Assembly: GCF_027744825.2 (NCBI RefSeq)
Contig: NW_026527059.1
Location: forward strand, 558,001 to 622,000
DNA length: 64,000 nucleotides
Source of the DNA: Synchiropus splendidus
Lineage: Eukaryota > Chordata > Actinopteri > Syngnathiformes > Callionymidae
Direction: 5' to 3'
Part shown: positions 12,901 through 26,513 of the stretch, piece after piece
Layout of the letters: each line of letters opens with the position of its first letter
Position numbering within the stretch: position 1 is the stretch's first letter
Translations under genes and position numbers: made by a program
The notes under the pieces: model-generated
Databases searched by the model: none
Told to the model about the DNA's origin: nothing
Seen by the model: the letters and a program-made list of their open reading frames with translations, nothing else

Positions 12901-12974
12901 AAGTGTTGATAACTTTTGAAAAACACTTCAGACAGCTTAGATTTGATGTGCAACTACTAGAAAGACCCTTTCTG
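9966..12974. repeat. Central HOR copy 1, 16-mer (M54-M69), internally deleted
   Basis: Starts with the +A/A131/G147/T150 monomer that heads every central HOR copy. M54-M64 match M70-M80 in order and marks: A122 in M55, GGAACTCCAAAC in M58, A21 (AAATATC) in M60, GATGCGC in M61, GACATTTT in M62, GGGTGG in M63, GAACCTT in M64. Monomers 12-16 then differ from the full unit, so seven monomers are missing relative to the 23-mer. M65 carries AAGCTGGG plus CGCCGAAC, a pair of changes otherwise seen only in M154 of copy 5. M69 has GTTACGG. Confidence 0.9.
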
Positions 12975-15900
12975 CTATAGTGGGAGGTTAAAATTTCATG
13001 TTCTGAAGCTTCCCTGAAAAGTTATGGCACAATGCACAAAAAACGCTTTTCAGCCTGAGATAAGGTGGGTTTCGGAACGCCAAACATAAAAGTGTTGATA
13101 ACTTTAGAAAAACACTTCAGAGAGTTTAGATTTGATGTGCAACTACTAGAAAGACCCTTTCTGCTATAGTGGGAGGTTAAAATTTCATGTTCTGAAGCTT
13201 CCCTGAATAGTTATGGCACAATGCACAAAAACGCTTTTCAGCCTGAGATAAGGTGGGTTTCGGAACGCCAAACATAAAAGTGTTAATAACTTTGGAAAAA
13301 CACTTCAGACAGTTTAGATTTGATGTGCAACTACTAGAAAGACCCTTTCTGCTATAGTGGGAGGTTAAAATTTCATGTTCTGAAGCTTTCCTGAAAAGTT
13401 ATGGCACAATGCACAAAAACGCTTTTCAGCCTGAGATAAGGTGGGTTTCGGAACGCCAAACATAAAAGTGTTGATAACTTTGGAAAAACACTTCAGAGAG
13501 CTTAGATTTGATGTGCACCTACTAGAAAGACCCTTTCTGCTATAGTGGGAGGTTAAAATTTCATGTTCTGAAGCTTCCCTGAAAAGTTATGGCACAATGC
13601 GTAAAAACGCTTTTCAGCCTGAGATAAGGTGGGTTTCGGAACGCCAAACATAAAAGTGTTGATAACTTTGGAAAAACACTTCAGACAGTTTAGATTTGAT
13701 GTGCAACTACTAGAAAGACCCTTTCTGCTATAGTGGGAGGTTAAAATTTCATGTTCTGAAGCTTCCCTGAAAAGTTATGGCACAATGCACAAAAACGCTT
13801 TTCAGCCTGAGATAAGGTGGGTTTCGGAACTCCAAACATAAAAGTGTTGATAACTTTCGAAAAACACTTCAGACAGCTTAGATTTGATGTGCACCTACTA
13901 GAAAGACCCTTTCTGCTATAGTGGGAGGTTAAAATTTCATGTTCTGAAGCTTCCCTGAAAAGTTATGGCACAATGCGTAAAAACGCTTTTCAGCCTGAGA
14001 TAAGGTGGGTTTCGGAACGCCAAACATAAAAGTGTAGATAACTTTGGAAAAACACTTCGGACAGTTTAGATTTGATGTGCAACTACTAGAAAGACCCTTT
14101 CTGCTATAGTGGGAGGTTAAAATATCATGTTCTGAAGCTTTCCTGAAAAGTTATGGCACAATGCACAAAAACGCTTTTCAGCCTGAGATAAGGTGGGTTT
14201 CGGAACGCCAAACATAAAAGTGTTGATAACTTTTGAAAAACACTTCAGACAGCTTAGATTTGATGTGCAACTACTAGAAAGACCCTTTCTGCTATAGTGG
14301 GAGGTTAAAATTTCATGTTCTGAAGCTTCCCTGAAAAGTTATGGCACAATGCGTAAAAACGCTTTTCAGCCTGAGATAAGGTGGGTTTCGGAACGCCAAA
14401 CATAAAAGTGTTGATAACTTTCGAAAAACACTTCAGACAGCTTAGATTTGATGCGCAACTACTAGAAAGACCCTTTCTGCTATAGTGGGAGGTTAAAATT
14501 TCATGTTCTGAAGCTTCCCTGAAAAGTTATGGCACAATGCGTAAAAACGCTTTTCAGCCTGAGATAAGGTGGGTTTCGGAACGCCAAACATAAAAGTGTA
14601 GATAACTTTGGAAAAACACTTCAGACATTTTAGATTTGATGTGCAACTACTAGAAAGACCCTTTCTGCTATAGTGGGTGGTTAAAATTTCATGTTCTGAA
14701 GCTTTCCTGAAAAGTTATGGCACAATGCACAAAAACGCTTTTCAGCCTGAGATAAGGTGGGTTTCGGAACGCCAAACATAAAAGTGTTGATAACTTTCGA
14801 AAAACACTTCAGACAGCTTAGATTTGATGTGCACCTACTAGAAAGACCCTTTCTGCTATAGTGGGAGGTTAAAATTTCATGTTCTGAACCTTCCCTGAAA
14901 AGTTATGGCACAATGCGTAAAAACGCTTTTCAGCCTGAGATAAGGTGGGTTTCGGAACGCCAAACATAAAAGTGTTGATAACTTTGGAAAAACACTTCAG
15001 ACAGTTTAGATTTGATGTGCAACTACTAGAAAGACCCTTTCTGCTATAGTGGGAGGTTAAAATATCATGTTCTGAAGCTTTCCTGAAAAGTTATGGCACA
15101 ATGCGTAAAAACGCTTTTCAGCCTGAGATAAGGTGGGTTTCGGAACGCCAAACATAAAAGTGTTGATAACTTTGGAAAAACACTTCAGACAGTTTAGATT
15201 TGATGTGCAACTACTAGAAAGACCCTTTCTGCTATAGTGGGAGGTTAAAATATCATGTTCTGAAGCTTTCCTGAAAAGTTATGGCACAATGCACAAAAAC
15301 GCTTTTCAGCCTGAGATAAGGTGGGGTTCGGAACGCCAAACATAAAAGTGTTGATAACTTTTGAAAAACACTTCAGACAGCTTAGATTTGATGTGCAACT
15401 ACTAGAAAGACCCTTTCTGCTATAGTGGGAGGTTAAAATTTCATGTTCTGAAGCTTCCCTGAAAAGTTATGGCACAATGCACAAAAACGCTTTTCAGCCT
15501 GAGATAAGGTGGGTTTCGGAACGCCAAACATAAAAGTGTTGATAACTTTGGAAAAACACTTCAGACAGTTTAGATTTGATGTGCAACTACTAGAAAGACC
15601 CTTTCTGCTATAGTGGGAGGTTAAAATTTTATGTTCTGAAGCTTCCCTGAAAAGTTATGGCACAATGCACAAAAACGCTTTTCAGCCTGAGATAAGGTGG
15701 GTTTCGGAACGCCAAACATAAAAGTGTTAATAACTTTGGAAAAACACTTCAGACAGTTTAGATTTGATGTGCAACTACTAGAAAGACCCTTTCTGCTATA
15801 GTGGGAGGTTAAAATTTCATGTTCTGAAGCTTCCCTGAAAAGTTATGGCACAATGCACAAAAACGCTTTTCAGCCTGAGATAAGGTGGGTTTCGGAACGC

Positions 15901-17299
15901 CAAACATAAAAGTGTTGATAACTTTCGAAAAACAGTTCAGAGAGCTTAGATTTGATGTGCACCTACTAGAAAGACCCTTTCTGCTATAGTGGGAGGTTAA
16001 AATTTCATGTTTTGAAGCTTCCCTGAAAAGTTATGGCACAATGCGTAAAAACGCTTTTCAGCCTGAGATAAGGTGGGTTTCGGAACGCCAAACATAAAAG
16101 TGTTGATAACTTTGAAAAAACACTTCAGACAGTTTAGATTTGATGTGCAACTACTAGAAAGACCCTTTCTGCTATAGTGGGAGGTTAAAATTTCATGTTC
16201 TGAAGCTTTCCTGAAAAGTTATGGCACAATGCACAAAAACGCTTTTCAGCCTGAGATAAGGTGGGTTTCGGAACGCCAAACATAAAAGTGTTGATAACTT
16301 TTGAAAAACACTTCAGACAGCTTAGATTTGATGTGCAACTACTAGAAAGACGCTTTCTGCTATAGTGGGAGGTTAAAATTTTATGTTCTGAAGCTTCCCT
16401 GAAAAGTTATGGCACAATGCACAAAAACGCTTTTCAGCCTGCGATAAGGTGGGTTTCGGAACGCCAAACATAAAAGTGTTAATAACTTTGGAAAAACACT
16501 TCAGACAGTTTAGATTTGATGTGCAACTACTAGAAAGACACTTTCTGCTATAGTGGGAGGTTAAAATTTCATGTTCTGAAGCTTTCCTGAAAAGTTATGG
16601 CACAATGCACAAAAACGCTTTTCAGCCTGAGATAAGGTGGGTTTCGGAACGCCAAACATAAAAGTGTTGATAACTTTCGAGAAACACTTCAGACAGCTTA
16701 GATTTGATGTGCACCTACTAGAAAGACCCTTTCTGCTATAGTGGGAGGTTAAAATTTCATGTTCTGAAGCTTCCCTGAAAAGTTATGGCACAATGCACAA
16801 AAACGCTTTTCAGCCTGAGATAAGGTGGGTTTCGGAACGCCAAACATAAAAGTGTTGATAACTTTCGAAAAACACTTCAGACAGCTTAGATTTGATGTGC
16901 ACCTACTAGAAAGACCCTTTCTGCTATAGTGGGAGGTTAAAATTTCATGTTCTGAAGCTTCCCTGAAAAGTTATGGCACAATGCGTAAAAACGCTTTTCA
17001 GCCTGAGATAAGGTGGGTTTCGGAACGCCAAACATAAAAGTGTAGATAACTTTGGAAAAACACTTCAGACAGTTTAGATTTGATGTGCAACTACTAGAAA
17101 GACCCTTTCTGCTATAGTGGGAGGTTAAAATTTCATGTTCTGAAGCTTTCCTGAAAAGTTATGGCACAATGCACAAAAACGCTTTTCAGCCTGAGATAAG
17201 GTGGGTTTCGGAACGCCAAACATAAAAGTGTTGATAACTTTTGAAAAACACTTCAGACAGCTTAGATTTGATGTGCAACTACTAGAAAGACCCTTTCTG
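12975..17299. repeat. Central HOR copy 2, full 23-mer (M70-M92), 4325 bp
   Basis: Full-length unit of 23 monomers, 23 x 188 + 1 bp. In order, its marks are: +A/A131 (M70), A122 (M71), GGAACTCC (M74), A121 with CTTCGGAC (M75), A21 (M76), GATGCGC (M77), GACATTTT (M78), GGGTGG (M79), GAACCTT (M80), A21 (M81 and M82), GGTGGGGTTCGG (M82), T23 with A122 (M84), AACAGTTCAG (M85), CATGTTTTG (M86), AGACGC (M87), CCTGCGAT (M88), TCGAGAAAC (M89), then the anchor trio (M90-M92). Private changes are GAATAGTT in M71 and TTTGAAAAAAC in M86. Comparison with copy 4 shows only about three differences by eye. Confidence 0.95.
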
Positions 17300-20200
17300 C
17301 TATAGTGGGAGGTTAAAATTTCATGTTCTGAAGCTTCCCTGAAAAGTTATGGCACAATGCACAAAAAACGCTTTTCAGCCTGAGATAAGGTGGGTTTCGG
17401 AACGCCAAACATAAAAGTGTTGATAACTTTAGAAAAACACTTCAGAGAGTTTAGATTTGATGTGCAACTACTAGAAAGACCCTTTCTGCTATAGTGGGAG
17501 GTTAAAATTTCATGTTCTGAAGCTTCCCTGAAAAGTTATGGCACAATGCACAAAAACGCTTTTCAGCCTGAGATAAGGTGGGTTTCGGAACGCCAAACAT
17601 AAAAGTGTTAATAACTTTGGAAAAACACTTCAGACAGTTTAGATTTGATGTGCAACTACTAGAAAGACCCTTTCTGCTATAGTGGGAGGTTAAAATTTCA
17701 TGTTCTGAAGCTTTCCTGAAAAGTTATGGCACAATGCACAAAAACGCTTTTCAGCCTGAGATAAGGTGGGTTTCGGAACGCCAAACATAAAAGTGTTGAT
17801 AACTTTGGAAAAACACTTCAGAGAGCTTAGATTTGATGTGCACCTACTAGAAAGACCCTTTCTGCTATAGTGGGAGGTTAAAATTTCATGTTCTGAAGCT
17901 TCCCTGAAAAGTTATGGCACAATGCGTAAAAACGCTTTTCAGCCTGAGATAAGGTGGGTTTCGGAACGCCAAACATAAAAGTGTTGATAACTTTGGAAAA
18001 ACACTTCAGACAGTTTAGATTTGATGTGCAACTACTAGAAAGACCCTTTCTGCTATAGTGGGAGGTTAAAATTTCATGTTCTGAAGCTTCCCTGAAAAGT
18101 TATGGCACAATGCACAAAAACGCTTTTCAGCCTGAGATAAGGTGGGTTTCGGAACTCCAAACATAAAAGTGTTGATAACTTTCGAAAAACACTTCAGACA
18201 GCTTAGATTTGATGTGCACCTACTAGAAAGACCCTTTCTGCTATAGTGGGAGGTTAAAATTTCATGTTCTGAAGCTTCCCTGAAAAGTTATGGCACAATG
18301 CGTAAAAACGCTTTTCAGCCTGAGATAAGGTGGGTTTCGGAACGCCAAACATAAAAGTGTAGATAACTTTGGAAAAACACTTCGGACAGTTTAGATTTGA
18401 TGTGCAACTACTAGAAAGACCCTTTCTGCTATAGTGGGAGGTTAAAATATCATGTTCTGAAGCTTTCCTGAAAAGTTATGGCACAATGCACAAAAACGCT
18501 TTTCAGCCTGAGATAAGGTGGGTTTCGGAACGCCAAACATAAAAGTGTTGATAACTTTTGAAAAACACTTCAGACAGCTTAGATTTGATGTGCAACTACT
18601 AGAAAGACCCTTTCTGCTATAGTGGGAGGTTAAAATTTCATGTTCTGAAGCTTCCCTGAAAAGTTATGGCACAATGCGTAAAAACGCTTTTCAGCCTGAG
18701 ATAAGGTGGGTTTCGGAACGCCAAACATAAAAGTGTTGATAACTTTCGAAAAACACTTCAGACAGCTTAGATTTGATGCGCAACTACTAGAAAGACCCTT
18801 TCTGCTATAGTGGGAGGTTAAAATTTCATGTTCTGAAGCTTCCCTGAAAAGTTATGGCACAATGCGTAAAAACGCTTTTCAGCCTGAGATAAGGTGGGTT
18901 TCGGAACGCCAAACATAAAAGTGTAGATAACTTTGGAAAAACACTTCAGACATTTTAGATTTGATGTGCAACTACTAGAAAGACCCTTTCTGCTATAGTG
19001 GGTGGTTAAAATTTCATGTTCTGAAGCTTTCCTGAAAAGTTATGGCACAATGCACAAAAACGCTTTTCAGCCTGAGATAAGGTGGGTTTCGGAACGCCAA
19101 ACATAAAAGTGTTGATAACTTTCGAAAAACACTTCAGACAGCTTAGATTTGATGTGCACCTACTAGAAAGACCCTTTCTGCTATAGTGGGAGGTTAAAAT
19201 TTCATGTTCTGAACCTTCCCTGAAAAGTTATGGCACAATGCGTAAAAACGCTTTTCAGCCTGAGATAAGGTGGGTTTCGGAACGCCAAACATAAAAGTGT
19301 TGATAACTTTGGAAAAACACTTCAGACAGTTTAGATTTGATGTGCAACTACTAGAAAGACCCTTTCTGCTATAGTGGGAGGTTAAAATATCATGTTCTGA
19401 AGCTTTCCTGAAAAGTTATGGCACAATGCGTAAAAACGCTTTTCAGCCTGAGATAAGGTGGGTTTCGGAACGCCAAACATAAAAGTGTTGATAACTTTGG
19501 AAAAACACTTCAGACAGTTTAGATTTGATGTGCAACTACTAGAAAGACCCTTTCTGCTATAGTGGGAGGTTAAAATATCATGTTCTGAAGCTTTCCTGAA
19601 AAGTTATGGCACAATGCACAAAAACGCTTTTCAGCCTGAGATAAGGTGGGGTTCGGAACGCCAAACATAAAAGTGTTGATAACTTTTGAAAAACACTTCA
19701 GACAGCTTAGATTTGATGTGCAACTACTAGAAAGACCCTTTCTGCTATAGTGGGAGGTTAAAATTTCATGTTCTGAAGCTTCCCTGAAAAGTTATGGCAC
19801 AATGCACAAAAACGCTTTTCAGCCTGAGATAAGGTGGGTTTCGGAACGCCAAACATAAAAGTGTTGATAACTTTGGAAAAACACTTCAGACAGTTTAGAT
19901 TTGATGTGCAACTACTAGAAAGACCCTTTCTGCTATAGTGGGAGGTTAAAATTTTATGTTCTGAAGCTTCCCTGAAAAGTTATGGCACAATGCACAAAAA
20001 CGCTTTTCAGCCTGAGATAAGGTGGGTTTCGGAACGCCAAACATAAAAGTGTTAATAACTTTGGAAAAACACTTCAGACAGTTTAGATTTGATGTGCAAC
20101 TACTAGAAAGACCCTTTCTGCTATAGTGGGAGGTTAAAATTTCATGTTCTGAAGCTTCCCTGAAAAGTTATGGCACAATGCACAAAAACGCTTTTCAGCC

Positions 20201-22188
20201 TGAGATAAGGTGGGTTTCGGAACGCCAAACATAAAAGTGTTGATAACTTTCGAAAAACAGTTCAGAGAGCTTAGATTTGATGTGCACCTACTAGAAAGAC
20301 CCTTTCTGCTATAGTGGGAGGTTAAAATTTCATGTTTTGAAGCTTCCCTGAAAAGTTATGGCACAATGCGTAAAAACGCTTTTCAGCCTGAGATAAGGTG
20401 GGTTTCGGAACGCCAAACATAAAAGTGTTGATAACTTTGGAAAAACACTTCAGACAGTTTAGATTTGATGTGCAACTACTAGAAAGACCCTTTCTGCTAT
20501 AGTGGGAGGTTAAAATTTCATGTTCTGAAGCTTTCCTGAAAAGTTATGGCACAATGCACAAAAACGCTTTTCAGCCTGAGATAAGGTGGGTTTCGGAACG
20601 CCAAACATAAAAGTGTTGATAACTTTTGAAAAACACTTCAGACAGCTTAGATTTGATGTGCAACTACTAGAAAGACGCTTTCTGCTATAGTGGGAGGTTA
20701 AAATTTGATGTTCTGAAGCTTCCCTGAAAAGTTATGGCACAATGCACAAAAACGCTTTTCAGCCTGCGATAAGGTGGGTTTCGGAACGCCAAACATAAAA
20801 GTGTTAATAACTTTGGAAAAACACTTCAGACAGTTTAGATTTGATGTGCAACTACTAGAAAGACACTTTCTGCTATAGTGGGAGGTTAAAATTTCATGTT
20901 CTGAAGCTTTCCTGAAAAGTTATGGCACAATGCACAAAAACGCTTTTCAGCCTGAGATAAGGTGGGTTTCGGAACGCCAAACATAAAAGTGTTGATAACT
21001 TTCGAGAAACACTTCAGACAGCTTAGATTTGATGTGCACCTACTAGAAAGACCCTTTCTGCTATAGTGGGAGGTTAAAATTTCATGTTCTGAAGCTTCCC
21101 TGAAAAGTTATGGCACAATGCACAAAAACGCTTTTCAGCCTGAGATAAGGTGGGTTTCGGAACGCCAAACATAAAAGTGTTGATAACTTTCGAAAAACAC
21201 TTCAGACAGCTTAGATTTGATGTGCACCTACTAGAAAGACCCTTTCTGCTATAGTGGGAGGTTAAAATTTCATGTTCTGAAGCTTCCCTGAAAAGTTATG
21301 GCACAATGCGTAAAAACGCTTTTCAGCCTGAGATAAGGTGGGTTTCGGAACGCCAAACATAAAAGTGTAGATAACTTTGGAAAAACACTTCAGACAGTTT
21401 AGATTTGATGTGCAACTACTAGAAAGACCCTTTCTGCTATAGTGGGAGGTTAAAATTTCATGTTCTGAAGCTTTCCTGAAAAGTTATGGCACAATGCACA
21501 AAAACGCTTTTCAGCCTGAGATAAGGTGGGTTTCGGAACGCCAAACATAAAAGTGTTGATAACTTTCGAAAAACACTTCAGACAGCTTAGATTTGATGTG
21601 CAACTACTAGAAAGACCCTTTCTGCTATAGTGGGAGGTTAAAATTTCATGTTCTGAAGCTTCCCTGAAAAGTTATGGCACAATGCACAAAAACGCTTTTC
21701 AGCCTGAGATAAGGTGGGTTTCGGAACGCCAAACATAAAAGTGTTGATAACTTTCGAAAAACACTTCAGACAGCTTAGATTTGATGTGCACCTACTAGAA
21801 AGACCCTTTCTGCTATAGTGGGAGGTTAAAATTTCATGTTCTGAAGCTTCCCTGAAAAGTTATGGCACAATGCGTAAAAACGCTTTTCAGCCTGAGATAA
21901 GGTGGGTTTCGGAACGCCAAACATAAAAGTGTAGATAACTTTGGAAAAACACTTCAGACAGTTTAGATTTGATGTGCAACTACTAGAAAGACCCTTTCTG
22001 CTATAGTGGGAGGTTAAAATTTCATGTTCTGAAGCTTTCCTGAAAAGTTATGGCACAATGCACAAAAACGCTTTTCAGCCTGAGATAAGGTGGGTTTCGG
22101 AACGCCAAACATAAAAGTGTTGATAACTTTTGAAAAACACTTCAGACAGCTTAGATTTGATGTGCAACTACTAGAAAGACCCTTTCTG
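17300..22188. repeat. Central HOR copy 3, 26-mer (M93-M118), 4889 bp
   Basis: Same ordered marks as copy 2 through M112, then the anchor trio occurs twice (21061-21624 and 21625-22188) before the next +A monomer. The unit is therefore 26 monomers long, 26 x 188 + 1 bp. M111 has AAATTTGATG where the other copies have a T at offset 23. M115, the last monomer of the first trio, has C131 instead of the expected T131. Confidence 0.95.
21061..22188. repeat. Nested tandem duplication of the three-monomer anchor trio
   Basis: M113-M115 and M116-M118 are two 564-bp copies of the order C131/C150/C167, GT with A121, then T38/C150. The difference I see is at offset 131 of the third monomer (C in M115, T in M118). 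Copies 2 and 4 have the trio once. The simplest reading is an unequal exchange between sister HORs out of register by three monomers. Confidence 0.85.
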
Positions 22189-25100
22189 CTATAGTGGGAG
22201 GTTAAAATTTCATGTTCTGAAGCTTCCCTGAAAAGTTATGGCACAATGCACAAAAAACGCTTTTCAGCCTGAGATAAGGTGGGTTTCGGAACGCCAAACA
22301 TAAAAGTGTTGATAACTTTAGAAAAACACTTCAGAGAGTTTAGATTTGATGTGCAACTACTAGAAAGACCCTTTCTGCTATAGTGGGAGGTTAAAATTTC
22401 ATGTTCTGAAGCTTCCCTGAAAAGTTATGGCACAATGCACAAAAACGCTTTTCAGCCTGAGATAAGGTGGGTTTCGGAACGCCAAACATAAAAGTGTTAA
22501 TAACTTTGGAAAAACACTTCAGACAGTTTAGATTTGATGTGCAACTACTAGAAAGACCCTTTCTGCTATAGTGGGAGGTTAAAATTTCATGTTCTGAAGC
22601 TTTCCTGAAAAGTTATGGCACAATGCACAAAAACGCTTTTCAGCCTGAGATAAGGTGGGTTTCGGAACGCCAAACATAAAAGTGTTGATAACTTTGGAAA
22701 AACACTTCAGAGAGCTTAGATTTGATGTGCACCTACTAGAAAGACCCTTTCTGCTATAGTGGGTGGTTAAAATTTCATGTTCTGAAGCTTCCCTGAAAAG
22801 TTATGGCACAATGCGTAAAAACGCTTTTCAGCCTGAGATAAGGTGGGTTTCGGAACGCCAAACATAAAAGTGTTGATAACTTTGGAAAAACACTTCAGAC
22901 AGTTTAGATTTGATGTGCAACTACTAGAAAGACCCTTTCTGCTATAGTGGGAGGTTAAAATTTCATGTTCTGAAGCTTCCCTGAAAAGTTATGGCACAAT
23001 GCACAAAAACGCTTTTCAGCCTGAGATAAGGTGGGTTTCGGAACTCCAAACATAAAAGTGTTGATAACTTTCGAAAAACACTTCAGACAGCTTAGATTTG
23101 ATGTGCACCTACTAGAAAGACCCTTTCTGCTATAGTGGGAGGTTAAAATTTCATGTTCTGAAGCTTCCCTGAAAAGTTATGGCACAATGCGTAAAAACGC
23201 TTTTCAGCCTGAGATAAGGTGGGTTTCGGAACGCCAAACATAAAAGTGTAGATAACTTTGGAAAAACACTTCGGACAGTTTAGATTTGATGTGCAACTAC
23301 TAGAAAGACCCTTTCTGCTATAGTGGGAGGTTAAAATATCATGTTCTGAAGCTTTCCTGAAAAGTTATGGCACAATGCACAAAAACGCTTTTCAGCCTGA
23401 GATAAGGTGGGTTTCGGAACGCCAAACATAAAAGTGTTGATAACTTTTGAAAAACACTTCAGACAGCTTAGATTTGATGTGCAACTACTAGAAAGACCCT
23501 TTCTGCTATAGTGGGAGGTTAAAATTTCATGTTCTGAAGCTTCCCTGAAAAGTTATGGCACAATGCGTAAAAACGCTTTTCAGCCTGAGATAAGGTGGGT
23601 TTCGGAACGCCAAACATAAAAGTGTTGATAACTTTCGAAAAACACTTCAGACAGCTTAGATTTGATGCGCAACTACTAGAAAGACCCTTTCTGCTATAGT
23701 GGGAGGTTAAAATTTCATGTTCTGAAGCTTCCCTGAAAAGTTATGGCACAATGCGTAAAAACGCTTTTCAGCCTGAGATAAGGTGGGTTTCGGAACGCCA
23801 AACATAAAAGTGTAGATAACTTTGGAAAAACACTTCAGACATTTTAGATTTGATGTGCAACTACTAGAAAGACCCTTTCTGCTATAGTGGGTGGTTAAAA
23901 TTTCATGTTCTGAAGCTTTCCTGAAAAGTTATGGCACAATGCACAAAAACGCTTTTCAGCCTGAGATAAGGTGGGTTTCGGAACGCCAAACATAAAAGTG
24001 TTGATAACTTTCGAAAAACACTTCAGACAGCTTAGATTTGATGTGCACCTACTAGAAAGACCCTTTCTGCTATAGTGGGAGGTTAAAATTTCATGTTCTG
24101 AACCTTCCCTGAAAAGTTATGGCACAATGCGTAAAAACGCTTTTCAGCCTGAGATAAGGTGGGTTTCGGAACGCCAAACATAAAAGTGTTGATAACTTTG
24201 GAAAAACACTTCAGACAGTTTAGATTTGATGTGCAACTACTAGAAAGACCCTTTCTGCTATAGTGGGAGGTTAAAATATCATGTTCTGAAGCTTTCCTGA
24301 AAAGTTATGGCACAATGCGTAAAAACGCTTTTCAGCCTGAGATAAGGTGGGTTTCGGAACGCCAAACATAAAAGTGTTGATAACTTTGGAAAAACACTTC
24401 AGACAGTTTAGATTTGATGTGCAACTACTAGAAAGACCCTTTCTGCTATAGTGGGAGGTTAAAATATCATGTTCTGAAGCTTTCCTGAAAAGTTATGGCA
24501 CAATGCACAAAAACGCTTTTCAGCCTGAGATAAGGTGGGGTTCGGAACGCCAAACATAAAAGTGTTGATAACTTTTGAAAAACACTTCAGACAGCTTAGA
24601 TTTGATGTGCAACTACTAGAAAGACCCTTTCTGCTATAGTGGGAGGTTAAAATTTCATGTTCTGAAGCTTCCCTGAAAAGTTATGGCACAATGCACAAAA
24701 ACGCTTTTCAGCCTGAGATAAGGTGGGTTTCGGAACGCCAAACATAAAAGTGTTGATAACTTTGGAAAAACACTTCAGACAGTTTAGATTTGATGTGCAA
24801 CTACTAGAAAGACCCTTTCTGCTATAGTGGGAGGTTAAAATTTTATGTTCTGAAGCTTCCCTGAAAAGTTATGGCACAATGCACAAAAACGCTTTTCAGC
24901 CTGAGATAAGGTGGGTTTCGGAACGCCAAACATAAAAGTGTTAATAACTTTGGAAAAACACTTCAGACAGTTTAGATTTGATGTGCAACTACTAGAAAGA
25001 CCCTTTCTGCTATAGTGGGAGGTTAAAATTTCATGTTCTGAAGCTTCCCTGAAAAGTTATGGCACAATGCACAAAAACGCTTTTCAGCCTGAGATAAGGT

Positions 25101-26513
25101 GGGTTTCGGAACGCCAAACATAAAAGTGTTGATAACTTTCGAAAAACAGTTCAGAGAGCTTAGATTTGATGTGCACCTACTAGAAAGACCCTTTCTGCTA
25201 TAGTGGGAGGTTAAAATTTCATGTTTTGAAGCTTCCCTGAAAAGTTATGGCACAATGCGTAAAAACGCTTTTCAGCCTGAGATAAGGTGGGTTTCGGAAC
25301 GCCAAACATAAAAGTGTTGATAACTTTGGAAAAACACTTCAGACAGTTTAGATTTGATGTGCAACTACTAGAAAGACCCTTTCTGCTATAGTGGGAGGTT
25401 AAAATTTCATGTTCTGAAGCTTTCCTGAAAAGTTATGGCACAATGCACAAAAACGCTTTTCAGCCTGAGATAAGGTGGGTTTCGGAACGCCAAACATAAA
25501 AGTGTTGATAACTTTTGAAAAACACTTCAGACAGCTTAGATTTGATGTGCAACTACTAGAAAGACGCTTTCTGCTATAGTGGGAGGTTAAAATTTTATGT
25601 TCTGAAGCTTCCCTGAAAAGTTATGGCACAATGCACAAAAACGCTTTTCAGCCTGCGATAAGGTGGGTTTCGGAACGCCAAACATAAAAGTGTTAATAAC
25701 TTTGGAAAAACACTTCAGACAGTTTAGATTTGATGTGCAACTACTAGAAAGACACTTTCTGCTATAGTGGGAGGTTAAAATTTCATGTTCTGAAGCTTTC
25801 CTGAAAAGTTATGGCACAATGCACAAAAACGCTTTTCAGCCTGAGATAAGGTGGGTTTCGGAACGCCAAACATAAAAGTGTTGATAACTTTCGAGAAACA
25901 CTTCAGACAGCTTAGATTTGATGTGCACCTACTAGAAAGACCCTTTCTGCTATAGTGGGAGGTTAAAATTTCATGTTCTGAAGCTTCCCTGAAAAGTTAT
26001 GGCACAATGCACAAAAACGCTTTTCAGCCTGAGATAAGGTGGGTTTCGGAACGCCAAACATAAAAGTGTTGATAACTTTCGAAAAACACTTCAGACAGCT
26101 TAGATTTGATGTGCACCTACTAGAAAGACCCTTTCTGCTATAGTGGGAGGTTAAAATTTCATGTTCTGAAGCTTCCCTGAAAAGTTATGGCACAATGCGT
26201 AAAAACGCTTTTCAGCCTGAGATAAGGTGGGTTTCGGAACGCCAAACATAAAAGTGTAGATAACTTTGGAAAAACACTTCAGACAGTTTAGATTTGATGT
26301 GCAACTACTAGAAAGACCCTTTCTGCTATAGTGGGAGGTTAAAATTTCATGTTCTGAAGCTTTCCTGAAAAGTTATGGCACAATGCACAAAAACGCTTTT
26401 CAGCCTGAGATAAGGTGGGTTTCGGAACGCCAAACATAAAAGTGTTGATAACTTTTGAAAAACACTTCAGACAGCTTAGATTTGATGTGCAACTACTAGA
26501 AAGACCCTTTCTG
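22189..26513. repeat. Central HOR copy 4, full 23-mer (M119-M141), 4325 bp
   Basis: Same length and order as copy 2, with all its marks, including AACTCC (M123), CTTCGGAC (M124), GATGCGC (M126), GACATTTT (M127), GAACCTT (M129), GGTGGGGTTCGG (M131), AACAGTTCAG (M134), CATGTTTTG (M135), AGACGC (M136), CCTGCGAT (M137) and TCGAGAAAC (M138). The private change I see is GGGTGGTT at the start of M122. The near-identity over 4.3 kb implies very recent amplification, or an assembly duplication. Confidence 0.95.
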
